NCBI RefSeq assembly: GCF_006716675.1
Contig: NZ_VFPM01000004.1
Span: 310,001 to 374,000 of the forward strand
Source of the DNA: Humibacillus xanthopallidus
GTDB taxonomy: Bacteria; Actinomycetota; Actinomycetes; Actinomycetales; Dermatophilaceae
Direction of reading: 5' to 3'
DNA: 64,000 nt
The notes under the pieces were generated by a model. The model did not search any database, had not been told where the DNA came from, and worked only from the letters and a program-made list of their open reading frames with translations. The stretch's first letter is position 1. The number at the start of each line of letters is the position of its first letter. Made by a program: the position numbers and the translations under genes. Of this stretch, positions 1 through 9,300 are shown piece after piece.

Positions 1-362
1 TCGAAGAGGTTGGGGAAGAGCCGGAACTGCGCAACCGTGTCGCCGAGCTGCTCGGCGGTGAGCCCCCGGATCTCGTGCCAGCCGCCGGCGTCCCTGACGA
101 GGCGGGCGATCTCGGGGGTCGTCTCGAGGAGCCGGCCGGGGCAGAAGGCGCAGTAGCGGTCGTGCATCGTCGGGTCGAGGGGGGCCGGGTCGGGCCGCGA
201 CACCGTGAGGGGCCGGGCTGCGCGACCGGGCAGCGTCCACACCTTCGTGCCGGTCACGGGGTTGACCTGCTTGACCGTGCCGTCGGGCAGCCGGATCAGC
301 GGCTGGACGGTGCGACGATCGGCACGGAGGTTGCCGGGCTTCGATCCGGTGGGCTCGGTCAC
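1..362 (-). CDS. GalT-like (DUF4921-type) protein, partial
   Basis: An open frame of 120 codons starts at a GTG at 362 and runs off the left edge, so only the N-terminal part is visible. It has a Y-C-A-F-C-P-G motif (Cys71 and Cys74), the kind of CxxC zinc site found near the N-terminus of galactose-1-phosphate uridylyltransferases. The flanking text (V-N-P-V-T-G-T, then L-P-G-R) resembles the actinobacterial DUF4921 group of GalT/HIT-like proteins. A TAGTCT box lies 6 bases before the GTG with no Shine-Dalgarno, so the mRNA is probably leaderless. It is divergent from the GH3 gene with only 31 bp between starts. Family recalled from pattern, not searched; substrate unknown. Confidence 0.6.
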   Translation of the reverse strand, partial: MTEPTGSKPGNLRADRRTVQPLIRLPDGTVKQVNPVTGTKVWTLPGRAARPLTVSRPDPAPLDPTMHDRYCAFCPGRLLETTPEIARLVRDAGGWHEIRGLTAEQLGDTVAQFRLFPNLF

Positions 363-393
363 GGCCTCAGACTAGGTGGACTAGCGTCGAGAC

Positions 394-2727
394 GTGGACG
401 ACGACGACCCGACCGGCCTGCCCTACCGCGACCCGACCCTGACCGTGGACCAGCGGCTCGACGACCTGCTCGGGCGCATGACTCTGGCCGAGAAGGTCGG
501 CCAGATGCTGCAGCTCGACGCCCGCGGCGACCTCGGCGAGATCATCCACGGCAAGCTCGCCGGCTCCATCCTCCACGCCTCACCCGAGACCCTCGTCGCG
601 GCCGTCGAGCAGGCTGCGCAGACCCGCCTCGGCATCCCGCTGCTGACGGCCGACGACTGCATCCACGGACACTCCTTCTGGCCGGGCGCGACGATCTTCC
701 CGACCCAGCTCGGCATGGCCTGCACCTGGGACGCCGAGCTCGTCGAGCGCGTGGCCCGGGTCACCGCCCTCGAGGTGTCGGCCACCGGCATCCACTGGAC
801 CTTCTCGCCCGTGCTCTGCATCACGCGCGACCTGCGCTGGGGCCGGGTCGGCGAGACCTTCGGCGAGGACCCCCACCTCATCGGCGAGCTCGGTGCCGCC
901 ATGATCCGCGGCTACCAGGGTGACGGGCTCACCGACCCCACGGCGATCCTCGCCTGCGCCAAGCACTTCGCCGGCTACTCCGAGACCCAGGGCGGGCGTG
1001 ACGCGAGCGAGGCCGACCTCAGCCGGCGCAAGCTGATCTCGTGGTTCCTGCCGCCCTTCGAGCGGGCCGTCCGCGAGGGCTGTCGCACCTTCATGCTCGG
1101 CTACCAGTCGATTGACGGCGTGCCGGTCACGGCCAACCAGTGGCTCCTCGACGAGGTGCTCAAGGGCGAGTGGGGCTTCACGGGCACGCTCGTCACCGAC
1201 TGGGACAACGTCGGCCGCATGGTGTGGGAGCAGAAGATCTGCGCCGACGACGTCGAGGCGGCCACCGTCGCGGTGCGGGCCGGCAACGACCTCGTCATGA
1301 CGACGCCCGCCTTCTTCGAGGCAGCGCAGGAGGCCGTCGCCCGAGGCATGCTCGACGAGGCGGCCATCGACGCCGCCGCGCGTCGCGTGCTGCGGGTGAA
1401 GTTCGAGCTCGGCCTCTTCGAGGACGCCCGCCCGCCGGACCCCGCCCGGCAGGCGCAGGTGATCGGCTGCCGCGAGCACGCCGACCTCAACCTCGAGGTG
1501 GCGCGGCGCTCCCTCGTGCTGCTCACGAACGACGGCACCCTGCCCCTCCTCCCTGCCGGGTCTGCTCGCGACGCCGCGGGACGCCTTGGCATGACGGCGG
1601 ATTCGTCGCCGACCATCGCGGTCATCGGCCCCAACGCCGACGACCCCCAAGCCAACCTCGGCGACTGGGCGGGTGCATCGGGCCAGGTCGACTGGATGCC
1701 GGACGGCCATCCCCGCGACACGGTCGAGACGGTCCTCGACGGCTTCCGGGCCGTCGTGCCGTCGGGCTGGACCGTCACCCATGCCCGCGGCGCCGAGATC
1801 GAGGTGCTCGTGCCGGACCCCCAGGGTCCGCTCTACCCGGACGGGCAGCCACGGCCGGCGGTGTCGCAGGCGGCCCCGCTCGATCCCGCGCAGCTGGCCG
1901 ACGCCGTCGCGGTCGCATCGGCGGCAGACGTGGCCGTCGTCGTGCTCGGCGACACGATGGCCCTGACGGGAGAAGGCTGCTCGACTGCGACCCTCGACCT
2001 GCAGGGCGGGCAGGTCGCGCTCCTCGACGCCCTCGTCGAGACCGGCACGCCCACCGTCGTCGTGCTCTTGCACACCAAGCCGTGCGTCCTCCCCCCGAGC
2101 GCCCTCCGTGCCGCCGCCGTCATCGAGGCCTTCAGTCCCGGTATGCGTGGTGGCCGTGCCGTCGCCGAGCTCGTCCTCGGCCGCATCGAGCCCTTCGGCC
2201 GGCTTCCCGTGTCGGTGCCGCGCCACGTCGGCCAGCAGCCGACCTACTACAACCAGGTGCGCGGCCAGCACGGCGACCGGTATGCCGATCTGACGCAGGA
2301 ACCCCAGTTCGTCTTCGGCGAGGGCCTCTCCTACACGACAGTCGAGTGGTCCGACCTGACGCTCGACACCGCGGACGTCTCACCTGACGACGTCGTCACG
2401 GCGACGGTCACGCTGACCAACACGGGCGACCGGACGGCATACGAGCTCGTGCAGGTGTATGTGACTGACGCCGTCACGAGCGTCACGTGGGCAGCCAAGG
2501 AGCTCAAGGCCTTTCAGCGTGTCGAGGTGCCTCCCGGTGAGTCCGTCACGACGAGTGTCGAGCTGCCGGTGGCTGCCTGCACCATCGTCGACGCCGCGGG
2601 TCGGCGCGTCGTCGAGCCCGGCGACTTCGAGCTGCTCGTCGGCAGCAGCTCTCGCGACGCCGATCTGCAGCGAGCGCGGTTCACCGTGCGCGCCCCGAGC
2701 ACCGCCCGCCCGTCCGTCACCGCCTGA
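394..2727 (+). CDS. Glycoside hydrolase family 3, beta-glucosidase-like
   Basis: 777 aa, the usual length for a three-domain GH3 enzyme that releases terminal beta-linked sugars. The N-terminal (alpha/beta)8 domain (about 10-330) carries K190-H191 and the G-T-L-V-T-D-W motif, where D269 is the expected nucleophile. A GH3 C-terminal domain (about 360-620) and a fibronectin-III-like domain (about 660-770, V-T-A-T-V-T-L-T-N-T-G-D) follow. No signal peptide is visible, so it is probably cytoplasmic and acts on imported oligosaccharides. The start is a GTG with a TAGCGT box 6 bases upstream (leaderless). The next gene begins 9 bases after the stop behind a GAAGGAG, so the two are likely cotranscribed. 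Exact specificity (glucoside, xyloside or other) cannot be read. Confidence 0.9.
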   Translation: MDDDDPTGLPYRDPTLTVDQRLDDLLGRMTLAEKVGQMLQLDARGDLGEIIHGKLAGSILHASPETLVAAVEQAAQTRLGIPLLTADDCIHGHSFWPGATIFPTQLGMACTWDAELVERVARVTALEVSATGIHWTFSPVLCITRDLRWGRVGETFGEDPHLIGELGAAMIRGYQGDGLTDPTAILACAKHFAGYSETQGGRDASEADLSRRKLISWFLPPFERAVREGCRTFMLGYQSIDGVPVTANQWLLDEVLKGEWGFTGTLVTDWDNVGRMVWEQKICADDVEAATVAVRAGNDLVMTTPAFFEAAQEAVARGMLDEAAIDAAARRVLRVKFELGLFEDARPPDPARQAQVIGCREHADLNLEVARRSLVLLTNDGTLPLLPAGSARDAAGRLGMTADSSPTIAVIGPNADDPQANLGDWAGASGQVDWMPDGHPRDTVETVLDGFRAVVPSGWTVTHARGAEIEVLVPDPQGPLYPDGQPRPAVSQAAPLDPAQLADAVAVASAADVAVVVLGDTMALTGEGCSTATLDLQGGQVALLDALVETGTPTVVVLLHTKPCVLPPSALRAAAVIEAFSPGMRGGRAVAELVLGRIEPFGRLPVSVPRHVGQQPTYYNQVRGQHGDRYADLTQEPQFVFGEGLSYTTVEWSDLTLDTADVSPDDVVTATVTLTNTGDRTAYELVQVYVTDAVTSVTWAAKELKAFQRVEVPPGESVTTSVELPVAACTIVDAAGRRVVEPGDFELLVGSSSRDADLQRARFTVRAPSTARPSVTA

Positions 2728-2736
2728 AGGAGCATC

Positions 2737-3714
2737 ATGCGCGCAGCCAGAGTCATCACCCTCGACGGGCCAGGCCATGTCGTCGTCGATCCCGATGTCG
2801 CCGAGCCGACGCTGACGGCGGGGCACGTGCTCGTCGACGTGCACGAGGCGGGAGTCAACTTCCCCGACGTCCTCATGTCCAAGGGGCTCTACCAGATGCG
2901 GCCGGAGCTCCCCTTCGTGCCGGGGTCGGAGTGCGCAGGGGTCGTGCGCGAGGCCGGTGCGGGCAGCGACTTCCGACCGGGCGACCGGGTGGCCGCCTTC
3001 CCCGTGCTCGGCGCGTTCGCCGAGACCGTGTCGGTGCCGGAGGCCATGGTCTTCCCCCTGCCCGACACCGTGTCGTTCGAGGCCGGTGCGGCCCTGCCGA
3101 TGAACTACCTCACCGTGCAGTTCGCCCTCGACCGGCGGGCGCGGCTCGAGCGCGGTGAGGACGTGCTCGTGCACGGCGCTGCCGGCGGCATCGGCACGGC
3201 AGCGATCCAGATGGCCCGGGCCATGGACGCGCGCGTCATCGCGGTCGTCTCGTCGCCCGACAAGATCGAGACGGCACGGGCGGCCGGCGCGCACCACGTC
3301 GTCATGGCCGACGGGTTCCTCGCTGCTGCAAAGGAGCTCACTGCTGGCCGCGGCGTCGACGTCGTCATCGACCCGGTCGGTGGAGACCGGTTCACCGACA
3401 GCCTGCGCAGCCTCGCGCCGGAGGGACGGCTGCTCGTCATCGGCTTCACCGCCGGCGAGATCCCCGAGGTCAAGGTCAACCGGCTGCTGCTCGGCAACAC
3501 GAGCGTCGTCGGCGTCGGCTGGGGTGCCTTCTGGCAGCACCGCCCCGAGTACCTCCGGGAGCAGTGGGAGGCCCTCGTGCCGCTCCTCGAGCAGGGCCTG
3601 CTCTACCCGCCGATCAGCTCGCGGCACCCGCTCGACGACGTCGTCGGCGCGCTGACCGAGATCGACGAGCGCCGTGCGCGGGGCAAGGTCACCTTGACCG
3701 TACGCACGGCCTAG
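2737..3714 (+). CDS. NADPH:quinone oxidoreductase-type MDR protein
   Basis: 325 aa, a zinc-free medium-chain dehydrogenase/reductase of the quinone oxidoreductase (QOR) class. The GroES-like N-terminal half includes V-P-G-S-E-C-A-G-V-V, and the Rossmann domain has G-A-A-G-G-I-G-T-A near residue 145. The four structural-zinc cysteines of alcohol dehydrogenases are absent, as in QORs. Known members reduce quinones or alpha,beta-unsaturated carbonyls with NADPH. It sits 9 bases after the GH3 gene with a clear GAAGGAG ribosome site. Its TAG stop forms part of the predicted -10 box of the following SDR gene. Confidence 0.85.
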   Translation: MRAARVITLDGPGHVVVDPDVAEPTLTAGHVLVDVHEAGVNFPDVLMSKGLYQMRPELPFVPGSECAGVVREAGAGSDFRPGDRVAAFPVLGAFAETVSVPEAMVFPLPDTVSFEAGAALPMNYLTVQFALDRRARLERGEDVLVHGAAGGIGTAAIQMARAMDARVIAVVSSPDKIETARAAGAHHVVMADGFLAAAKELTAGRGVDVVIDPVGGDRFTDSLRSLAPEGRLLVIGFTAGEIPEVKVNRLLLGNTSVVGVGWGAFWQHRPEYLREQWEALVPLLEQGLLYPPISSRHPLDDVVGALTEIDERRARGKVTLTVRTA

Positions 3715-3724
3715 GTTGGGCCGT

Positions 3725-4534
3725 ATGCCGTCCCGCTCACGTCACGCCGCCACCGCTGCCCGCCGGGTGCTCGTCACCGGCGCCGCCTCCGGCCTCGGGC
3801 TCGCCCTCGTGCGCGCCTTCGTCGCGAGGGGCGACCAGGTGCTCGCGACCGATCTGCAGACCGAGCGTCCTGACGTGCTCCCGTCGGCGGCGGCATACCT
3901 GCCCCTCGACGTGCGCAGCGACGAGGCGTGGGACGCGGCGCTCGCCCACGTGCGTGAGACGTGGGGCGGGCTCGACCTGCTCGTCAACAACGCCGGCGTC
4001 GCCGCGGGTGGGCGCATCGACGTGGCGACGATGGACGAGTGGCGATGGATCGTCGACATCAACCTGCTCGGGGTCGTGCGCGGGTGCCGCACCTTCACCC
4101 CGCTGTTCAAGGAGCAGGGGAGAGGGCACATCGTCAACACCGCCTCCCTCGCCGGGCTCGTGCACGCGCCGGGCATGTCGGCCTACAACACCGTCAAGGC
4201 CGGGGTCGTGGCGCTGAGCGAGACCCTGTCGCACGAGCTCGCCCCGCACGGCATCGACGTCTCGGTCGTCTGCCCGTCCTTCTTCCGCACCAACCTCGGC
4301 GACTCCTTCCAGGGGGCCGACACCGAGATGGAGGATGCGGGCAGGCGGATGGTCAGCGGGTCGCGGCGCAGCGCCGGGCAGGTGGCCCAGGTCGTGGTGC
4401 GAGGCATCGACGCCCGGCGCGACGTCATCCTCACCGATCGCGAGGGGCACGTCGCCTGGCGGGCGAAGCGCTTCGTCCGGCCGGCCTACACCGCCGTCAT
4501 GAAGCGCGCAGCGGCCCGGCGCCTCGGCGCGTGA
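3725..4534 (+). CDS. Short-chain dehydrogenase/reductase
   Basis: 269 aa classical SDR. T18-G-A-A-S-G-L-G25 binds the cofactor, N-N-A-G is at 88-91, and the catalytic set is N113, S141, Y154 and K158 (Y-N-T-V-K). These predict an NAD(P)-dependent oxidoreductase of unknown substrate. The C-terminal extension ends in a basic K-R-A-A-A-R-R tail. I chose the ATG at 3725 over an upstream TTG (3716) because a TAGGTT box lies 7 bases before the ATG, a leaderless arrangement; that box overlaps the upstream stop codon. The ATG is embedded in GTATGCCGTCC, a word enriched throughout the window. Confidence 0.88.
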   Translation: MPSRSRHAATAARRVLVTGAASGLGLALVRAFVARGDQVLATDLQTERPDVLPSAAAYLPLDVRSDEAWDAALAHVRETWGGLDLLVNNAGVAAGGRIDVATMDEWRWIVDINLLGVVRGCRTFTPLFKEQGRGHIVNTASLAGLVHAPGMSAYNTVKAGVVALSETLSHELAPHGIDVSVVCPSFFRTNLGDSFQGADTEMEDAGRRMVSGSRRSAGQVAQVVVRGIDARRDVILTDREGHVAWRAKRFVRPAYTAVMKRAAARRLGA

Positions 4535-4570
4535 CCCGCACCCGGCGCTGCTTGGCAGCAGCCCTCGCGC

Positions 4571-5059
4571 TCAGTGCCCCCCGAAGGTCTCGAGGAGCAC
4601 CTGCCGCTCGGCGCCGGTGAGGTTGGTGTCGATGAGCTTGGAGTTCATCCCGTGGAAGCGCTCGCCGACGCGGTCGAGGTCGCCGGCCTCGGTGACGACG
4701 AAGAGAGCCGACGTGCCGGGGGTGACCTCGGTCCTGATCCGCTCGAGCTGATCCTTGGTGATGCCGGCGTCCTCGGTCACCTTGCTGATCGCGCCGAGGG
4801 CGGCGCCGGCCACACCGCCGATGACCGGCACGAAGAAGAGCGCACCGATGAGAACGCCCCAGAGGGCGCCCCAGCCGGTGCCCCGCCACGTCTCTTCGTG
4901 GCCCTGCTTGCTCCGGGGGTGCGCCTCGCCCTCGGGCCAGGAGACGATCGCGTGGTCGAGGATCGTGATGAGTCCCTCGCCCTCGCACTGCTTGAGGATG
5001 GACTCCGCGCCGTCAGCGCCTTCGGGGGTCTCGAACTTCCACACGGTGAACGCGGCCAT
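4571..5059 (-). CDS. DUF1269-type protein with Gly-rich membrane segment
   Basis: 162 aa starting M-A-A-F-T-V-W-K-F. The first 60 residues look like a ferredoxin-like fold, followed by a glycine-rich hydrophobic stretch (about 63-90, W-G-A-L-W-G-V-L-I-G and G-G-V-A-G-A-A-L-G), then a second soluble part ending in G-G-H. This layout matches DUF1269 proteins, which have no assigned function. A GAAGGAG lies 6 bases before the ATG, and a TATCGT box at 5125-5130 on this strand could be the -10. It is convergent with the SDR gene, 36 bases between stops. Confidence 0.75.
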   Translation of the reverse strand: MAAFTVWKFETPEGADGAESILKQCEGEGLITILDHAIVSWPEGEAHPRSKQGHEETWRGTGWGALWGVLIGALFFVPVIGGVAGAALGAISKVTEDAGITKDQLERIRTEVTPGTSALFVVTEAGDLDRVGERFHGMNSKLIDTNLTGAERQVLLETFGGH

Positions 5060-5127
5060 GCCAGCTCCTTCGGGGTGGGCCCGCTCGACCGTCCGGCCAT
5101 CTACGGGCTCTCGACAGTTCCGACGAT

Positions 5128-5146
5128 ACCGCCGTGCGACGGCGGT
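5128..5146 (-). terminator. Hairpin after the TY-Chap-like gene
   Basis: Perfect inverted repeat ACCGCCGT / ACGGCGGT with a 3-base loop, 17 bases past the stop of the gene ending at 5164. No T-run follows, as is common in high-GC genomes. It overlaps the probable -10 region of the DUF1269 gene. Confidence 0.55.
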
Positions 5147-5163
5147 GGCAGGCGGTCTGCGGA

Positions 5164-5736
5164 TCAGCCGGGCGCCGATCCCCCGGTCGGTCGTCGGAGC
5201 ACGACATCGTCCGGCGAGAGCGCGCCGAGCACCCGCTCGAGGCTCTTGCGGAGCAGGTCGGCAGCCTCGGTCGCGGTCTCGGCTGCGGGGTGCTCGTCGG
5301 CGAGCGCGTAGGTGCGCTCGAAGGCCGGCCCACTGCCCTGCTGCTCCCAGCCCAGCGCCACGAGCGCCTGCTCCTGCTCGGCGGTGAGGTCGCTCAGCCC
5401 CTCGAACTCCGTGTCGCTGATGCACTCCAGCGCGAGGACGCCCTCGAGGAGACGGGCCTGGAGGAACACGTCCGACACGGGCTCGCGCGCCCCGTCGGAG
5501 GCCTTCGACGCGCCTCTGCGTCGTGACCAGCGGCGTTCGCGCACAGGCGCGCCCGCGGCATACGGCGGAGGGGTCGTGGAGGCGTCGGACGTCCCGGAGG
5601 AGCGGCCCGCTGACCCGTCGGGGGCGGCGGCGATCGTCAGCCACTCGCCTTCCGTGAGGTCGGTGAGCTCACCGGCGATGCGCGAGGTCCACTGTCCCCA
5701 TGTCTCCGCCGCGCCCGCCGTGCCCGCCGTGCTCAT
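5164..5736 (-). CDS. TY-Chap/YbjN-like protein
   Basis: 190 aa. Residues 10-35 (W-G-Q-W-T-S-R-I-A-G-E-L) and 110-150 (L-T-A-E-Q-E-Q-A-L-V-A-L-G-W) resemble the chaperone-like TY-Chap/YbjN fold of actinobacterial proteins, split by a Ser/Pro/Arg-rich linker (about 45-85). No catalytic residues are apparent. Its ATG overlaps the TGA of the upstream thioesterase gene (ATGA), so the two are translationally coupled. Function unknown; the fold call is from pattern memory only. Confidence 0.6.
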   Translation of the reverse strand: MSTAGTAGAAETWGQWTSRIAGELTDLTEGEWLTIAAAPDGSAGRSSGTSDASTTPPPYAAGAPVRERRWSRRRGASKASDGAREPVSDVFLQARLLEGVLALECISDTEFEGLSDLTAEQEQALVALGWEQQGSGPAFERTYALADEHPAAETATEAADLLRKSLERVLGALSPDDVVLRRPTGGSAPG

Positions 5737-6236
5737 GATGCGTCCGTCGCGGGCGACACGAGCGCCGACTGCATGAGCGTGCGCAGGTGGTCGGGGATCG
5801 GTGTCGGCCGGCGGGTCGCGGCGTCGATCTCGACGTGCACCCAGTGACCCAGCGCCTTGATGCCGAGGTCCTCGGGCGAGGCGCCGGCCGGGTCGACGAA
5901 GAGACCCAGCTCGTAGGTGACGCTCGTGCGTCCGAGCCGGATGACCCGCAGACCCACGACGAGGCTCGAGGGGAAGCCGACCTCGGCGAAGAACGAGCAC
6001 CCGGACTCGGCGACGACGCCCTGGGTCGCGTCGGTCATCGGGTCGATCGTCACGTGCTCGGCCTGCCAGCCGTTGATGGCCGAGTCGAAGAGCTCGTAGT
6101 AGACGGCGTTGTTGAGGTGGCCGTACATGTCGTTGTCGGACCATCGGGTCGTCACCGGCCGCCGCACCGGGAAGTCGTCGAGGGTGAGGGCGCGGGCAGC
6201 CGCAGCCCCCGACCGGGTCGTCGCCACGTCGGACAT
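5733..6236 (-). CDS. Acyl-CoA thioesterase, 4HBT hotdog family
   Basis: 167 aa. The W-S-D-N-D-M-Y-G-H-L-N-N-A-V-Y motif near residues 32-46 is the 4-hydroxybenzoyl-CoA thioesterase/FcbC signature, with the Asp of D-M-Y-G-H-L-N as expected catalytic residue. It should hydrolyse an acyl-CoA thioester; chain length is unknown. I chose the ATG at 6236 (M-S-D-V-A-T-T) over a further upstream start because the family normally begins shortly before this motif. First gene of a two-gene unit with the TY-Chap-like gene, overlapping 4 bases. Confidence 0.88.
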   Translation of the reverse strand: MSDVATTRSGAAAARALTLDDFPVRRPVTTRWSDNDMYGHLNNAVYYELFDSAINGWQAEHVTIDPMTDATQGVVAESGCSFFAEVGFPSSLVVGLRVIRLGRTSVTYELGLFVDPAGASPEDLGIKALGHWVHVEIDAATRRPTPIPDHLRTLMQSALVSPATDAS

Positions 6237-6310
6237 GCACCCATGGTGCCGCACGGGCGGGGCTGTGGATGGCCCCTGTCGGTGTCACCTTCGACACCTA
6301 GAGTCGGGTC

Positions 6311-9300
6311 ATGGCGTGGAGCGTGGGTCGGGCGACGTGGGTGGCGACCCTCAGCGACCCCGAGATCGCGCAGCAGGTCGGCTCGCGCACCTTCGACCGG
6401 GGGGTGGGGTATGCCGCCGAGGCCAGGGTGCGCTCGCTCGCCTCGCGCCCCGACGGGCTCATGCTCCTCGGCACGATCGAGGGCAGCGGCTCCGAGACCT
6501 ACCAGACGATCATCGAGGCGCGGCCGCACCCGAAGGGCCGCTCACACCTGTGGAGCGGCCGCTGCAGCTGCCCCGTCGGCACCGACTGCAAGCACACGGT
6601 CGCGCTGCTGCTCGTCGCCCGCGACATCGCCAACGGCATCGAGCCGCGACGGCCGAGCACGTCGGGTGAGGACGGCGGTCAGGCAGGGGAGGGCGCTTCG
6701 GGCTCGCCCGTCCTCCCGCCGGCCGCCGGGCGCCCCGGTCTCGGCGAGGTGCACTGGAGCGAGCTGCTCGGCCACGTCACACCGCGGGTGGCGCCCACCC
6801 CGGGTGAGACCCGAGTGCGCCCGGAGCCGCGAGGCGACCTCATGCCCGCCGGCCTCTTCGTCGACACGATCTACCGCGAGCCGCGAGGAGCGCGCGGCTC
6901 GGGCAGCGCGCGCCCCACGGGCCGGTCGGGTGGACTCGCGGGCCTGCCCGTGCCGGGCTACGGCCTGCGGCCGACGCGCTGGACCCGCGCCGGCGCCTGG
7001 CACCGCACCCTCTCGTGGCACGACGCGCTGCCCCAGTGGCGCGCCGGCATCCGCCTGCTGCCCGAGCACGAGCGCATCCTCTCCCGCATCCACGACGCCA
7101 CTCGTCACGGATCGGGCAGCACGACCTACTTCACCCCCGTGCCCCCGATCTCCCTCGACGCGTCCCCCGACATCTGGCCGCTGCTCGTCGAGGCGCTCGA
7201 CGCCGGGGTCGAGATCATGCCGGGCGAGGGTGTCGTCGGGCCGGTCGCCGTCGCGAGGGAGCCGGCAACCCTGACGCTCGCGGTGCTGCGTGCCGACGAC
7301 GGGTCGGGCGACCTCGTGCTGAGGGTCGTCACCGAGGGGCTTCCCGACGTGCAGGGCGAGGTGCTGCACCTCGGCGACCCGGTGCACGGCATCGCCGTGG
7401 CCGGCGACGACGGCAGCCTCACCCTCGTGCCCCTCGACCAGGACCTCGAGCTCAGCTCGGAGGGGCTGATCCAGGCCCTCGTCGGGATGCGCGTGCCGGC
7501 GGCCGAGCGGGCGCGCTTCCTCGGCACGACCGTGCCGGGCCTGCGCCAACGGGTGCGGGTGCGCTCCCAGGTGCCGTTGCCCGCTCCCGAGCCCGACGGT
7601 CTCTCGGACAGCCAGGACGCGGGCGACGCCGGGTTCCCGGGTCTGTCGGCACCCGGCTGGCAGCCGCCGGCGGTCACCGTGCACGTCACGGTCGGCAGCG
7701 ACATGCCGGGCGAGGTGCGGCTCGACCTCGGCTTCGCCTACGACGGCACGCTGCGTCCGTTCACGGCGCAGCGCTTCGGCGGCGCGCTCGGCGGACGCGA
7801 CCGCGACGCCGAGCTCGAAGCCCTGCGCGCCGCCTCGTCGCTCGACGAGGTGCCCGGGGCGACCCGCGGCGACCGCGACGGGCCGTATGCGCTCGCCCCG
7901 CTGGTCGTCCTGCGTGGGATCGCCGCGGCCACCTTCGTCCCCGACGTGCTGCCGGTGCTCGAGGCCGACCCGCACGTCACCGTCGAGATCGACGGCGAGC
8001 TGCCCGACTACGAGGAGGTCACCTCCGCCCCGATCGTGCACCTCGGCGCCGTCGACCGGGGGCCCGGCGCTTCGACTCGCGTCTCGCCGGGCTCGGGCGG
8101 CCCCGCCGAGACGGGTGACTGGTTCGACCTGCACGTCACCATCGAGGTCGAGGGCGAGGAGGTGCCCTTCGAGCCGCTCTTCGGCGCCCTCGCGCGAGGC
8201 GAGGAGGTCATGTTCCTCGACTCCGGGTCGTGGTTCCGGCTCGACCGCCCCGAGCTGCACCGGTTGCGCGCCCTCATCGACGAGGCCCGCGAGCTCGCCG
8301 ACCCCGAGTCAGGCGGCCTGCGGCTGTCGGCTCACCACGCCGACCTCTGGGACGAGCTCGTCGCGCTCGGCGTCGTCGACGAGCAGAGTGCGCGCTGGGC
8401 CGCCAACGTCGAGGCGCTGGGGTCGCTCGACGACGGCCCCGTCGCCGAGGTGCCCCCCGACCTGCGGGCGACGCTGCGCCCCTACCAGCTCGACGGATTC
8501 CGTTGGCTCGCAAGGCTGTGGGACGCCCGCATCGGCGGCATCCTCGCTGACGACATGGGTCTCGGCAAGACGATGCAGGTCATCGCCGCCATCGCCCGCG
8601 GCCGCGACCGGGGCGAGGTCGGAGGTGACGCCGGACCGGTCCTCGTCATCGCGCCCACCACCGTGGTCGGCACGTGGATGGGCGAGCTCGCCACCTTCGC
8701 CCCGCACCTGTCCGTCGTGGCCGTCACCGCGACGGAGCGCAAGCGCGGGGTGCCCCTCGCTGACGAGATCGTGGGCGCCGAGGTCGTCATCAGCTCGTAT
8801 GCCGTCCTCCGCCTCGACGACTCCGCCTTCCACTCCGTGCGGTGGTCGGGGGTCGTCCTCGACGAGGCCCAGTTCGTCAAGAACCGGCAGGCCAAGACGC
8901 ACGTCGCCGTCCGCAAGCTGGGGGCGCCCTTCACCATCGCCGTGACCGGCACCCCGCTCGAGAACTCCCTCATGGACCTCTGGTCGCTGCTCTCGCTCAC
9001 AGCGCCCGGCCTCTACCCGCGCCCCGACGTCTTCACGAAGAACTACCGCAAACCGATCGAGTCCGGTCAGCGGCCCGAGCTGCTCGACCTGCTGCGCCGG
9101 CGCATCCGGCCCCTCATGCTCCGGCGCACCAAGGAGCAGGTCGCGATCGACCTGCCGCCCAAGCAGATCCAGGTGCTGCCGCTCGAGCCGCACCCCGTGC
9201 ACCGCCACATCTACGACCGGCACCTCCAGCGTGAGCGACAGCGGGTGCTCGGGCTCCTCGCGGACCCGGAGTCCAACCGCGTCGCGATCCTCGCCGCCCT

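Noticed and set aside
580..2271. Long minus-strand open frame opposite the GH3 gene
   Set aside because: Antisense to a clear GH3 enzyme, and its product is a low-complexity Arg/Gly/Asp/His-rich sequence typical of a shadow frame in GC-rich DNA.
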